Notes under the pieces: model-generated | Database searches by the model: none | Told to the model about the DNA's origin: nothing | The model's input: the letters and a program-made list of their open reading frames with translations, nothing else | Assembly: GCA_002742935.1 (NCBI GenBank) | Contig: PDON01000063.1 | Span: forward strand, 25,993 to 89,992 | Direction of reading: 5' to 3' | Length of the DNA stretch: 64,000 nt | Source of the DNA: Candidatus Cloacimonadota bacterium | GTDB taxonomy: Bacteria; UBA4055 | Shown: positions 25,525-34,336 of the stretch, in pieces | Layout of the letters: each line of letters begins with the position of its first letter | Position numbering within the stretch: position 1 is the first letter of the stretch | Made by a program: the position numbers and the translations under genes

Positions 25525-27030
25525 CTATCTAATAATAAGCGAATTACCATCCATCTCTTTGGGCTTTTCAATTCCTAAAATATCCAAAATTGTAGGAGCT
25601 ATATCACAAAGTCTTCCATTTGAAAGATCTATACCTTCCTTAGCAATCACAAAAGGTACTACATTTTTAGTATGAGCCGTAAAAGGGACACCGTTTTCAA
25701 ACATCTTTTCAGCATTACCATGATCAGCTGTAATAATTAGTGTATAACCTAGAGCTTTTGCCTTTTCATAAACTCTACCTATACATCTATCAACACTTTC
25801 AACAGCGGAAACAGCAGCAGAGAAAACCCCTGTATGACCAACCATATCACAATTAGGATAGTTTAGCACTATAAGATCATACTTGCATTTATCCATCTCT
25901 AAAAGTAATCTTGAAGTAAGCTCTTCAGAAGACATTTCAGGTTTTAAATCATAGGTCTCGACCTTTGGAGAATCTATCAAAATCCTATCTTCCCCCTTAA
26001 AAACTCTATCCTCTCCCCCATTGAAAAAGAAAGTTACATGGGCAAACTTCTCCGTTTCAGAGATTCTTAATTGAGAAAGATCATTAGTTGAAACAATCTC
26101 TCCAAGTATATTTTTATGTTTTAGTTTTGGGAAAAGATTCTTAAAAGTAAAATCCTCTCTATACTTTGTCATGGTAACAAAATTAAGATTAAGATCCTTT
26201 GTTTCAAACTCATTAAACTCTCTATCGTTTAGAGCTATTGAGATCTCTCTTGCCCTATCTGATCTATAGTTTATAAAAATAACTCCATCCTCTTCGTCTA
26301 TGGTTATAATTTTACCATTATCTTCAATGAGAGCAGGCTCTATAAACTCATCACTCAAACCATTTTTATAAGAGCTCTCCATTAGCTCTTTTGAGCTTAA
26401 AAACCTTTTTCCTTCACCATTTACTAAAGTTCTATAACTTTTTTCTACCCTTTCCCATCTATTATCCCTATCCATAGAGTAGAATCTTCCGGAAATAGAT
26501 GCAATCTTACCCTTCCCGCCTGATAGGAAATTTTCAAGATCCTCTATAAAATCTATTCCGCTATTTGGTGGAGTATCCCTACCATCGGTAAATGGATGAA
26601 GATACACATTATTAAACCCATTCTTATTTACAACTCTAACTATCTCTTTTATATGGTCAATAGAACTGTGAACGCCACCATTGGAACAAAGCCCCATTAT
26701 ATGAAGATTTTTACCCTTTTCTTTTAAGTAATCTATCATCTCTAAAAGGGTCTCATTTTTTTCGAAGCTTCCATCTTCAATACTCTTATCAATCCTTGAA
26801 ATATCTTGATAAACCACCCTTCCGGCACCAATGTTAAGATGTCCAACTTCACTATTTCCCATAGTCCCTGAAGGCAAGCCAACCTCTTTCCCACTGCATA
26901 TAAGTGTTGAACTATTGTACTTTTCAAAAATTTTATCCAAATTTTTACTATCTGCTGAAAAGATTGCATTATTTTCTGTTGAACTACTTATTCCGTAACC
27001 ATCTAATATTGCTAAAATAACTTTTTTCAT
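25525..27030 (-). CDS. gpmI: 2,3-bisphosphoglycerate-independent phosphoglycerate mutase
   Basis: This 501-residue, Mn-dependent enzyme interconverts 3- and 2-phosphoglycerate in glycolysis and gluconeogenesis. ILDGYG near residue 8 supplies the first metal Asp. S60 in GTMGNSEVGHL is the phosphorylated nucleophile. HPFTDGRDTPP and FYSMDRDNRWER bind substrate and metal; NYPNCDMVGHTG and TADHGNAEKM provide the remaining ligands. AHTKNVVPFVI closes the phosphatase core. The length matches iPGM (about 510). It is divergent from the pepP-like gene at 27290 and is transcribed alone. Confidence 0.96.
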   Translation of the reverse strand: MKKVILAILDGYGISSSTENNAIFSADSKNLDKIFEKYNSSTLICSGKEVGLPSGTMGNSEVGHLNIGAGRVVYQDISRIDKSIEDGSFEKNETLLEMIDYLKEKGKNLHIMGLCSNGGVHSSIDHIKEIVRVVNKNGFNNVYLHPFTDGRDTPPNSGIDFIEDLENFLSGGKGKIASISGRFYSMDRDNRWERVEKSYRTLVNGEGKRFLSSKELMESSYKNGLSDEFIEPALIEDNGKIITIDEEDGVIFINYRSDRAREISIALNDREFNEFETKDLNLNFVTMTKYREDFTFKNLFPKLKHKNILGEIVSTNDLSQLRISETEKFAHVTFFFNGGEDRVFKGEDRILIDSPKVETYDLKPEMSSEELTSRLLLEMDKCKYDLIVLNYPNCDMVGHTGVFSAAVSAVESVDRCIGRVYEKAKALGYTLIITADHGNAEKMFENGVPFTAHTKNVVPFVIAKEGIDLSNGRLCDIAPTILDILGIEKPKEMDGNSLIIR

Positions 27031-27289
27031 AATTTAAACCTTTTAATAATAATTTTTCTCTGTACAAAGAGGTTTTCCACAACAATAATTTAATTAATAA
27101 AATCTTCTATTATTGATTAAAAATCAATGCTTTCTGTTATATCTCCACCATTATTTTAAAGAATCAAACAAAAAATTATTACTATTGCCTATAAAATATA
27201 AAGCTATTATTTTTATTCTACATAGATATTTTAGTTTCGAAAGAGTGTAATATCTATTACTATTGTGATTCTGTAATTGTGGAGACTTT

Positions 27290-28552
27290 ATGAAAGAGAT
27301 TAAGTTCCCAATCCATTTTTTTCAAAAGAATAGGGAACGATTTATAAAAAAGCTACCTCAAGATAGCGTAACTATAGTTTGTTCGGGTATAAATCATACC
27401 AGAAGCAGAGATACATTTTTCCCCTTTAGGCAAGATAGTAACTTTTTTTATCTCACAGGTATAGAGTCTGAAAACTCAATATTAATTATAGTAAAAAATG
27501 GTGAAAAAGCATCAACTTCTCTCTACAGAAAAGTAATACCAAAGGAGATGGAAAAGTGGATTGGAGCTTCCATATCTGTAGAAGAGATAGAGAAAGTCTC
27601 AGGAATAAGTAAAAATTCCATTGAAGATATAAACAGAGTTGATGATTTTTTTAGAGAGCTCTTTATTGATAAGAATATGAGTCATCTTCTAATGTATAAT
27701 GAACCTTATACGGGAGAAGCCGTACCAACCTATACTCAAACTATTGTTTCAGGTTTAAGAAACAGATACCCTTTCATATCTGTCTCAACTTTCAATTCAA
27801 TTATTTCCGATTTAAGAGATATAAAAAGTAAAGCTGAGATAAAAATTATAAGAAAAGCTATTGAGATAACAGGTACAACTCTTCATCAAATACTAAAACA
27901 GATTAAAAACTTTAAAAATGAGAGAGAGATTGAAGCTGAACTTATAAGAGGATATATAAGATATGGTGGATCCGGACATGGATTTGCCCCTATTGTAGCT
28001 TCAGGTAAAAATGGAACTATTTTACATTATGAAGATAATAGCTCTAAAATATCTACAAATAATCTAGTGTTGATAGATACCGGAGCAGAGTATAAAAACT
28101 ATTCAGCAGATATATCAAGAACATATCCCGCTAAGGGTAAATATTCCCCTAAGCAGAAGGAGATATATAATATAGTTCTTTCAGCTCACAATGAGGTTTT
28201 AAAAGCAATAAAACCGGGTGCCACATATAAAGAACTTCAAGAGATTACTAAAGAGTCTCTTTTTAGAGGATTAAAAGATCTTAAAATCATAAAAACAAAA
28301 GATCAATTATCAAACTACTATTTTCATGGTGTAAGTCATCCTATGGGGTTAGATGTTCACGATGTAGATTCCGGTCTGGGTATACTTAGAAAAGGAAATG
28401 TTATAACTGTTGAACCCGGCGTGTATATAGCTGAAAAAGGTATTGGAATAAGATTGGAAAATGATATTTTGGTAACAGAGAACGGATTTGAAAACTTATC
28501 TAAAAACATAGCTCTCAATCCTGAAGAGATTGAGGAACTTATAAACAACTAA
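27290..28552 (+). CDS. pepP: Xaa-Pro aminopeptidase (M24B metallopeptidase)
   Basis: This 420-residue enzyme removes the N-terminal residue from peptides with Pro in second position. The N-terminal AMP_N domain (residues 1-130) contains RSRDTFFPFRQDSNFFYLTG. The pita-bread catalytic domain carries the five metal ligands: Asp in VLIDTGAEY and in SADISRTYP, His in FHGVSHPMGLDVHD, Glu in VITVEPGVYI, and Glu in GIRLENDILVT. A GGAG-like site precedes the ATG. The next gene begins 10 bases downstream, so this gene and the TlpA-like gene form an operon. It is cytoplasmic. Confidence 0.93.
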   Translation: MKEIKFPIHFFQKNRERFIKKLPQDSVTIVCSGINHTRSRDTFFPFRQDSNFFYLTGIESENSILIIVKNGEKASTSLYRKVIPKEMEKWIGASISVEEIEKVSGISKNSIEDINRVDDFFRELFIDKNMSHLLMYNEPYTGEAVPTYTQTIVSGLRNRYPFISVSTFNSIISDLRDIKSKAEIKIIRKAIEITGTTLHQILKQIKNFKNEREIEAELIRGYIRYGGSGHGFAPIVASGKNGTILHYEDNSSKISTNNLVLIDTGAEYKNYSADISRTYPAKGKYSPKQKEIYNIVLSAHNEVLKAIKPGATYKELQEITKESLFRGLKDLKIIKTKDQLSNYYFHGVSHPMGLDVHDVDSGLGILRKGNVITVEPGVYIAEKGIGIRLENDILVTENGFENLSKNIALNPEEIEELINN

Positions 28553-28562
28553 AGAGGAAAAA

Positions 28563-29087
28563 ATGAAAAAAGTAAACGCTATTCTACTAATGCTTTTCAT
28601 GGTAGCAGCTCTTTTTGGAAATGATCTTAAAAAGGCTCCTAACTACAAACTAAAGGATATCAACAACAAAACTGTTGAACTAAAAGAGGCTCTAAAAAAG
28701 GGACCTGTTCTGTTAAATTTTTGGGCTTCTTGGTGTACACCTTGTAAAGAGGAGATGCCGGAACTTGAGGCTCTTTACAAAAAGTATAAAGATAAAGGTT
28801 TGCAGATGCATGTCGTGTCAATTGACAAAGGTAGTGGAATCTCTAAAGCTAAAGGTCATATAAAATCAAATAACTTTACCTTTGTTCCACTTTTTGATAA
28901 AGGTGGAAAACTTTTAAAGAAAAAGTTTAACCAAAGTCCTAACAGAGTTCCTTACACTTTCTTTATAAATAAGAAAGGTGAGATTACTATGATAAATAAA
29001 GAGGGAGAGGTAAAATCTATTCCTCTAAAAGGTAAGCAAACTGTTGAAACTTTTGAAAGAAATATAAAGCATATATTAGGGTTATAA
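28563..29087 (+). CDS. TlpA-family exported thioredoxin
   Basis: The protein has 174 residues. The signal peptide is MKKVNAILLMLFMVAALFGN. The redox motif is W-C-T-P-C in NFWASWCTPCKEEMPELE (about residues 56-73), and the cis-Pro region is NRVPYTFFINKKGEI. It has the insert and layout of TlpA/ResA proteins, so it is a periplasmic thiol-disulfide reductase that may serve cytochrome c maturation or oxidised envelope proteins. The gene follows pepP by 10 bases and a strong terminator follows it. It is intact, in contrast to the TGA-interrupted thioredoxin-fold gene at 5514. Confidence 0.92.
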   Translation: MKKVNAILLMLFMVAALFGNDLKKAPNYKLKDINNKTVELKEALKKGPVLLNFWASWCTPCKEEMPELEALYKKYKDKGLQMHVVSIDKGSGISKAKGHIKSNNFTFVPLFDKGGKLLKKKFNQSPNRVPYTFFINKKGEITMINKEGEVKSIPLKGKQTVETFERNIKHILGL

Positions 29088-29106
29088 CTTTATATTAAGA
29101 AAAAGA

Positions 29107-29142
29107 TAAAAAAGCTCCCAAAATTTGGGAGCTTTTTTGTTC
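29107..29142 (+). terminator. Rho-independent terminator of the pepP-tlpA operon
   Basis: AAAAAAGCTCCCAAA pairs with TTTGGGAGCTTTTTT and is followed by T-rich sequence. It is nearly identical to the hairpin at 18473-18505. Confidence 0.92.
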
Positions 29143-29321
29143 TATTTATATAACATATTAAAAATTATAAAAACCTTTAAACCTATATTAAACTAAGATT
29201 GAAAACGGAAGATAAGTTAAAAAACAAGCTAAACTCGATATAAGTATTTATCCAATATTTGGTTTAATAAATAGAATATTATACACAGCTGTATTGATTA
29301 GCTTCCACTTACCTCAAAAAA

Positions 29322-29447
29322 TCAGATTTTCTAGAAGCGAGCAGTAAAAGGAATTTATTTTTTATGTGATCCATAGCCTATTAAACCTAGGTGATTTGAG
29401 TATAAAAAATCGATAACATGGTAATGCAAAGTTTATCGACAGTCTAA
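29322..29447 (+). repeat. 125-bp palindromic element, copy D
   Basis: It begins TCAGATTTTCTAGAAGCGAG and ends TTTATCGACAGTCTAA, with an apical CCTAt-taaac-CTAGG (one mismatch). It has slightly more changes than copies B and E. Confidence 0.78.
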
Positions 29448-29522
29448 GGGAAAAGTTTTAAGATTTTTGTCAAAATTTATAAACTTTTTATGGGCACTTC
29501 TTTTGTAGCCAAAAGAAACAAA

Positions 29523-29570
29523 AGCTCTTCTTTTTCTTATCAAAAAAAGAAGCAAAAACATAATTGGGGC
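29523..29570. repeat. A/T-rich hairpin repeat (matches 7590-7625)
   Basis: CTTCTTTTT and AAAAAGAAG arms plus the shared phrase agctcttcttttt...agaagcaaaa are present. It is preceded by a second related arm (cttcttttgtagccaaaagaaacaaaa). Confidence 0.5.
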
Positions 29571-29614
29571 ATAAAGCCTATAGTAGATTCAAAATAAGTT
29601 TAAATGGTTTGTTC

Positions 29615-29660
29615 TACCCTCATCTGCCCTTTGGGCATCTTCTCCCTGAAAAGGGAGAAG
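29615..29660. repeat. REP-like double hairpin
   Basis: ACCCTCATCT is followed by GCCC-ttt-GGGC (29626-29636) and CTTCTCCCT-...-AGGGAGAAG (29639-29660). The same phrase type (CCCTCATC...CTTCTCCC...GGGAGAAG) is a widespread intergenic repeat in many bacterial genomes; that statement is from memory. Confidence 0.6.
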
Positions 29661-29920
29661 AATTTTAACTCCCTCTCAATCCGTACCCTGAGGCTACTCG
29701 AAATATACACCTTTCTCGATAATCTCTCCGAACCCCGTCTTCGGTCTCCCGTCTTCCACCTCCCACGATCCATAGTTATTAAATAAGATAGACTATTGTT
29801 TTTATATCGAGCTCAAGTAAATAATATTTCTCCGAGAAATCAAACAAAGAAACTTTAGATTATTTTTAAAAGTTATAATAATCATCTTCTCTTAAAATAA
29901 GTGAATAAAGGATAGAAATA

Positions 29921-31231
29921 CTATCTTCTGATCTTTAAAAAGATTGCTATTACCAAAACAGATGATATACAAATAAGAGCAATAATTAAATATTTAATAA
30001 TATCTTCAAACTCTCTATTATCTCTAAAAATATAACTATCTCTTATTTTATTCTCCTCCTCCCTCTCAATTTCAAGCTTTTCATACCTATCTTTAAGATT
30101 ATTTAATTGACTAAGATTATGAATATTAGCTATTGAATCTTTTAAAGATATTGCTTTATCAAAATATTTTTCACTCTCTTTTATCCTCTTATCCACAATG
30201 AGAAGTTTACCCTTAAGATATAAAAACTTTAATTTTAGGAGAGGGAAATTATCAAGATATACATCATCAATAAATCTATCAACTATTTTACTACTCTTAT
30301 CAAAATTTAACAGAGTATAATTAAGTTGTGCAATATTTATATAAGATTGGCAATAGCCTCCCCAATTTCCAGACTCCTTCTCAAGATTAGCACTTTTATA
30401 AAGGTATTTAATACTCTCATCATATTTACCAAGTTTAATAAGCACTATACCAAGATTATTATACCCATCTTTTAGATTTAATTTGTTACCGGATTTAATA
30501 GACTCTAGTATAACTTCTCTAAATATTTTTTCACTTTGATCAAGCTTTTCTTGAGCTAAAAATAGATTTCCCTTTATAATTTTAGATAGATTCCTACCAT
30601 CATCATCTTTAAGTTCTGTATAGATTGATATGGCCTTATTACAACTCTCAAGACCCTTGGTAAAATCCCCTAAATTAAGATAACTAATAGCTAAATCTGA
30701 AAGTAAGGAAGCCTCTCTTCTTTTGTTATCTCCAATTAAAGGTACACCTTTATTGTAGTAATCAATACTATTCTTATAATCACCTTTTATTCTATATAAA
30801 TTAGCAATATGTTTATAGACAGAAAACAATTCATTCTCTTTATTAAGATTTTTGAAAATACTCATAGCTTTAAGATAACTTGTCATACTTCTATCATAAA
30901 AACTCATCTCTTCAAAAATAGCACCTTTCAAGTTATATATTTTACCCTGAGTAAAAAGATTATTGGGAGAGTGTTCTCCCTTATATATCTCCTGTTCCGC
31001 TTTTTCAACATACCAAAGAGCTGAATCTGATCTGTTTAGATAGTAGTAAGAGATTGAAATATATCTTAGGGATTCTACTCTCTCATCTTTACTAATACTG
31101 TTTCTATAGAGAGAATCGGCTATAACTCTACCCCGCTTTGGATTGATATTTAAATATTTAAAAAAATATTTTGAACTATTTCCGTATAAAAATGAAAATG
31201 AGAATATTATTAATAAGATAAATCTCAACAT
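29921..31231 (-). CDS. Exported TPR protein with C-terminal membrane anchor
   Basis: The protein has 436 residues. A signal peptide (MLRFILLIIFSFSFLYGN) is followed by at least eight TPR-like helix pairs (residues about 45-370), such as YNLKGAIFEEMSFYDRSMTSY, KHIANLYRIKGDYKNSIDYY, NNLGIVLIKLGKYDESIKYL and YINIAQLNYTLLNF. Then comes a charged coiled coil (about 370-410) and one membrane helix (411-431), with a short basic cytoplasmic end. This is the sensor half seen in Bacteroidota TPR-histidine kinases and TPR-HTH regulators, but here no output domain follows the membrane helix. It may be a stand-alone scaffold or a truncated sensor. No adjacent partner is evident. Confidence 0.75.
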   Translation of the reverse strand: MLRFILLIIFSFSFLYGNSSKYFFKYLNINPKRGRVIADSLYRNSISKDERVESLRYISISYYYLNRSDSALWYVEKAEQEIYKGEHSPNNLFTQGKIYNLKGAIFEEMSFYDRSMTSYLKAMSIFKNLNKENELFSVYKHIANLYRIKGDYKNSIDYYNKGVPLIGDNKRREASLLSDLAISYLNLGDFTKGLESCNKAISIYTELKDDDGRNLSKIIKGNLFLAQEKLDQSEKIFREVILESIKSGNKLNLKDGYNNLGIVLIKLGKYDESIKYLYKSANLEKESGNWGGYCQSYINIAQLNYTLLNFDKSSKIVDRFIDDVYLDNFPLLKLKFLYLKGKLLIVDKRIKESEKYFDKAISLKDSIANIHNLSQLNNLKDRYEKLEIEREEENKIRDSYIFRDNREFEDIIKYLIIALICISSVLVIAIFLKIRR

Positions 31232-31432
31232 ATTAGATCCAACAAATATTTTTTCACTGTCTAACCTATAAGATAGTAGCTTGGAAACTAAATTTCAAGA
31301 GCCATATTTATTAAATTAATCTAAAGTTCAAAATAAGAATACAACTTATTTTATTTAACAGCTAAATCTAAAATCTATCCTATAAACTTCTTATCTATCT
31401 TTTAGTATATCTTAAAAAGAAGCCATAAAAAA

Positions 31433-31456
31433 AGAGATAGGAAACATCCTATCTCT
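31433..31456. repeat. Hairpin left of palindromic element copy E
   Basis: AGAGATAGGA-aaca-TCCTATCTCT is a perfect 10-bp stem. The same arm sequence reappears in the hairpin to the right of the element. Confidence 0.8.
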
Positions 31457-31473
31457 GAGATTTACTTAAAAAG

Positions 31474-31598
31474 TCAGACTGGCTAGAAGCGAGTAGTACA
31501 AGGAATTGATTTTTTATGTGATAGGAGCCTAGTAAACCTAGGTGACTTGAACAGAAAAAACCGATGACGCAGTAATACGAAGCTTATCGACAGTCTGA
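31474..31598 (+). repeat. 125-bp palindromic element, copy E
   Basis: This is the best-preserved copy: perfect terminal inverted repeats TCAGACTG/CAGTCTGA, apical hairpin CCTAG-taaac-CTAGG, and partly complementary arms (gctagaagcgagtagtac with gcagtaatacgaagcttatc). Confidence 0.88.
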
Positions 31599-31622
31599 GA
31601 GATAGGAAATTTCCTATCTCTC
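31597..31622. repeat. Perfect palindrome right of element copy E (possible aspS terminator)
   Basis: GAGAGATAGGAAATTTCCTATCTCTC is fully self-complementary over 26 bases. It lies 22 bases beyond the aspS stop codon on the minus strand and overlaps the element end by two bases. There is no clear T-run. Confidence 0.75.
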
Positions 31623-31644
31623 AGATTACATTAAAAAGTCAATA

Positions 31645-33387
31645 CTATTTAAGTTTAATATTAAGCTCATTAAGTTGATCTTCCGATATAGGAGATGGAG
31701 CTTTCATCATAGGACAATTAAGATTTTTAGCCTTAGGGAAAGCAATTACTTCTCTTATTGTATCCTCTCCACACATAATTTGAATAGTTCTATCAAGACC
31801 CGGAGCAATACCACCGTGAGGAGGAGCACCATACTTAAAAGCCTTTAACATAAAACCAAACTTCTCATCAATCTCCTCTTGAGGTAAACCAAGGGTTCTA
31901 AATACTTTGTTTTGAATATTCTCATCATGAATACGAATAGAGCCTGATGCAAGCTCAACACCATTGAGAACAAGATCATAGCATATACCCAAAACTTCTC
32001 CGGGGTTGGTATCAAGTTTCTCAATATCACACTCCCTAGGCATTGTAAACATATGATGCATAGCTTCCCATCTATTCTCCTCATCATTAAATTCAAACAT
32101 AGGGAAATCGGTTATCCAACAAAATTTAAACTCTTTAGGATCATAAAGCTCAAGCTCTTTACCAATTTTATTTCTCAAATTACCAAGAACCTTATTGACA
32201 ATAGCGGTAGAATCAGCACCAAAAAAGATTATTCCATTTTTAGTAAGTTCTGATCTTTTAATAATTTCAACCATATTTTCTTCTGAAAGAAACTTGGAGA
32301 TACCTCCTTCAAGCTTTCCGTCTATATATTTAACAAAGGCCAAACCTTTAGCTCCTAAATGGATAGCATAATCCTCATAAACTTTTATCTGTTTTCTTGA
32401 AAGACCCTCCAGTCCCTCAACAGCTATAAACTTAACATGTTCAGCAGAGTTTATTACCTTAAAATCAAAACTATCCTTAATATCTGTAATATTTTTTAGG
32501 GTTAAACCAAATCTTAAATCCGGCTTATCAACACCATACTTTTCCATACTCTCATGGTATGTAAGTCTTACAAACTTAGATTCAATTTTTGTATCTAAAG
32601 CTTTGAGAAACATATCATAATACATCTCCTCTGTAAGCTTAAAGATCTCCTCTTGATCTGTAAAACTCTTCTCAATATCTATTTGAGTAAATTCAGGTTG
32701 TCTGTCACCCCTTGCATCCTCATCTCTAAAACATCTGGCAATTTGGAAATATTTATCAAAACCACTAACCATTAAAAGTTGTTTGTAAATTTGAGGACTT
32801 TGAGGTAACGCATAAAAAGATCCGGGAAACAATCTTGACGGAACTACATAATCTCTTGCACCCTCAGGGGTTGATTTTGAAAAAGTGGGAGTTTCTATTT
32901 CAAGAAAACCTCTATCTGAAAGGAACTGTCTAACAGCTAAGGTAGCTTTATGTCTAATAACAATATTTCTTGTCATTCTTTCAGATCTAAGATCTAAATA
33001 TCTATACTCAAGTCTCTTATCTTCTCTAGCATCGGAGGATCCGTTAAGAAAGTTGAAAGGTGGTGTTTCACTCTCATTTTCAATTCTTATCTTCTTAGCC
33101 TCAATCTCAATCTCACCGGTTGGAAGATTTTTGTTTGGTTCTGGCTTAACATTTACAATACCCTGTACAGTTACAACATACTCATTTCTAATCTTTGTAC
33201 ATATATCCATAACTTCGGAAGATACAACTTCAGGATCAAATATAACTTGGGTAATTCCATATCTATCTCTAAGGTCTAAAAAAAGTAATCCTCCTAAATT
33301 CCTATACTTATGAACCCAACCACTCAGAGTAACAATAGTTCCTTCATCACTCTTTCTCAACTCTCCACAGGTTCTATTTCTCTTCAT
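31645..33387 (-). CDS. aspS: Aspartyl-tRNA synthetase
   Basis: This 580-residue class II synthetase charges tRNA-Asp. An in-frame ATG 18 bases further upstream (33405) is unlikely, because TTAGGAG inside that extension is the ribosome site for the ATG at 33387. The OB-fold anticodon-binding domain occupies residues 1-105 (TLSGWVHKYRNLGGLLFLDL). Motif 2 is FQIARCFRDEDARGDRQPEF, preceded by QSPQIYKQLLMV. The bacterial GAD insertion lies between motifs 2 and 3. Motif 3 is GGIAPGLDRTIQIM. Length and insertion match bacterial AspRS. I cannot tell whether it also charges tRNA-Asn. It is cytoplasmic. Confidence 0.96.
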   Translation of the reverse strand: MKRNRTCGELRKSDEGTIVTLSGWVHKYRNLGGLLFLDLRDRYGITQVIFDPEVVSSEVMDICTKIRNEYVVTVQGIVNVKPEPNKNLPTGEIEIEAKKIRIENESETPPFNFLNGSSDAREDKRLEYRYLDLRSERMTRNIVIRHKATLAVRQFLSDRGFLEIETPTFSKSTPEGARDYVVPSRLFPGSFYALPQSPQIYKQLLMVSGFDKYFQIARCFRDEDARGDRQPEFTQIDIEKSFTDQEEIFKLTEEMYYDMFLKALDTKIESKFVRLTYHESMEKYGVDKPDLRFGLTLKNITDIKDSFDFKVINSAEHVKFIAVEGLEGLSRKQIKVYEDYAIHLGAKGLAFVKYIDGKLEGGISKFLSEENMVEIIKRSELTKNGIIFFGADSTAIVNKVLGNLRNKIGKELELYDPKEFKFCWITDFPMFEFNDEENRWEAMHHMFTMPRECDIEKLDTNPGEVLGICYDLVLNGVELASGSIRIHDENIQNKVFRTLGLPQEEIDEKFGFMLKAFKYGAPPHGGIAPGLDRTIQIMCGEDTIREVIAFPKAKNLNCPMMKAPSPISEDQLNELNIKLK

Positions 33388-33405
33388 TTTATATACTCCT
33401 AACAT

Positions 33406-33917
33406 TATAATTAAATTTAGTTTATCGAATAAAAATAAGAATAGTTTATTGATATGGCAATAGTTTATAATGAAATTGTACAGAATATAAATTTTTAGTA
33501 AAATATTGAGATCCGAGCCACAACTTTAGAAATAGTTACTAAAAACAAATAAAATGATTTATGTAAGATAAAAGGGCTCATAAACCAACCTGAGTTAGAT
33601 ATAAAATAGATTATATTATATGATTGGAGTTTAAATATTAAACAGAATCTACAAGAAGAGTAAAACCGTCTAGAAAGGAATAATAAAGTTATATATAACA
33701 TTATATTTCTTATGCTAAATGCCGGATAAATACTTATCTCAAACTCAGATTAAATATTATAATTTCCATGAAATATAAAAATCTTTTAACTATTTAAGAT
33801 TGACTCTATACCGTTTTAAGATTATACTACTTAAAGAGATTGTATACAATACCAATTAAAACTTAAAAGGCTAATTGAAAGATATAGATTAGCTAAAATT
33901 AAAAGGAGTAAAAAAAG
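33406..33917. other. Intergenic region with no supported gene
   Basis: The 512 bases lie between divergent genes and presumably carry their promoters. I see no gene. The stretch around 33711-33760 (tatgctaaatgccggataaatacttat) is a degenerate match to 737-775, and 33662-33690 faintly resembles the left arm of the palindromic element. Confidence 0.5.
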
Positions 33918-34259
33918 ATGAAAAGATTTAATATTTATGATGGTTTAGAATATGGAGAGGATAGGGTTAAAATAACTCCTATGTTTGAAAGTGAAGCTTC
34001 AAAAGAGATTAGGATAACTTTAAAAAAAGACCAAGTTATGAAAGATCATAAAACCTCTTTCCCTATCAATATAGAAATTTTTGAGGGTAGTATAGATTTT
34101 GGGGTAGAAGGTGAAATTTTCAATTTAGTTAAAGGAGATATTATATCTCTTGACGCAAATGTTGTTCATAATCTAAAAGGAAATGAAAACTCAATAGTAA
34201 GACTTTCTTTATCAAAAAATGATACTGTAAATAGAGTGAAAGATGTTTTAAAACTTTAA
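33918..34259 (+). CDS. Small cupin-domain protein
   Basis: This 113-residue single-domain protein has the cupin_2 fold. The first cupin motif is weak (MKDHKTSFPINIEIFEGSID, one His). The second is GDIISLDANVVHNLKG, with a His that could bind metal. A GGAG ribosome site precedes the ATG. Small cupins of this kind bind metal or small ligands and may be enzymes or sensors; there is no substrate clue here. It is flanked by divergent aspS and the convergent ClC gene, so it is transcribed alone. Confidence 0.82.
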   Translation: MKRFNIYDGLEYGEDRVKITPMFESEASKEIRITLKKDQVMKDHKTSFPINIEIFEGSIDFGVEGEIFNLVKGDIISLDANVVHNLKGNENSIVRLSLSKNDTVNRVKDVLKL

Positions 34260-34289
34260 TAGACCCTTTTTGCCTTATACATTTATAAA

Positions 34290-34321
34290 TTTTCTAGGAA
34301 CTTTTAAAAGTTCCTAGAAAA
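34290..34321. terminator. Bidirectional terminator between cupin and ClC genes
   Basis: A 32-base perfect palindrome: TTTTCTAGGAACTTTT followed by its complement. It lies between two convergent stop codons. Confidence 0.85.
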
Positions 34322-34336
34322 CTTACTATTTAGAAT

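Larger units (their letters stand above)
29088..29920. other. Long intergenic region made of repeats
   Basis: The 833 bases contain no supported gene. In order they contain a terminator, a palindromic element (29322-29447), an A/T hairpin repeat (29523-29570), and a REP-like double hairpin (29615-29660) within a locally GC-richer tract to about 29775. A 60-codon open frame starting at 29604 is derived from the REP-like tract and has no ribosome site. Confidence 0.7.
31232..31644. other. Intergenic region with palindromic element copy E and flanking hairpins
   Basis: The 413 bases between the TPR gene start and the aspS stop contain two identical-stem hairpins bracketing one palindromic element. 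The remainder (31232-31430) is A/T-rich with no gene seen; it should carry the TPR gene promoter. Confidence 0.7.

Noticed and set aside
29604..29786. 60-codon open frame with Pro/Arg-rich product
   Set aside because: It is generated by the REP-like GC-richer tract, with no ribosome site or signature.
31645..33405. Longer aspS start at 33405
   Set aside because: The TTAGGAG ribosome site lies inside the extra six codons and fits the ATG at 33387, where the conserved N-terminus begins.
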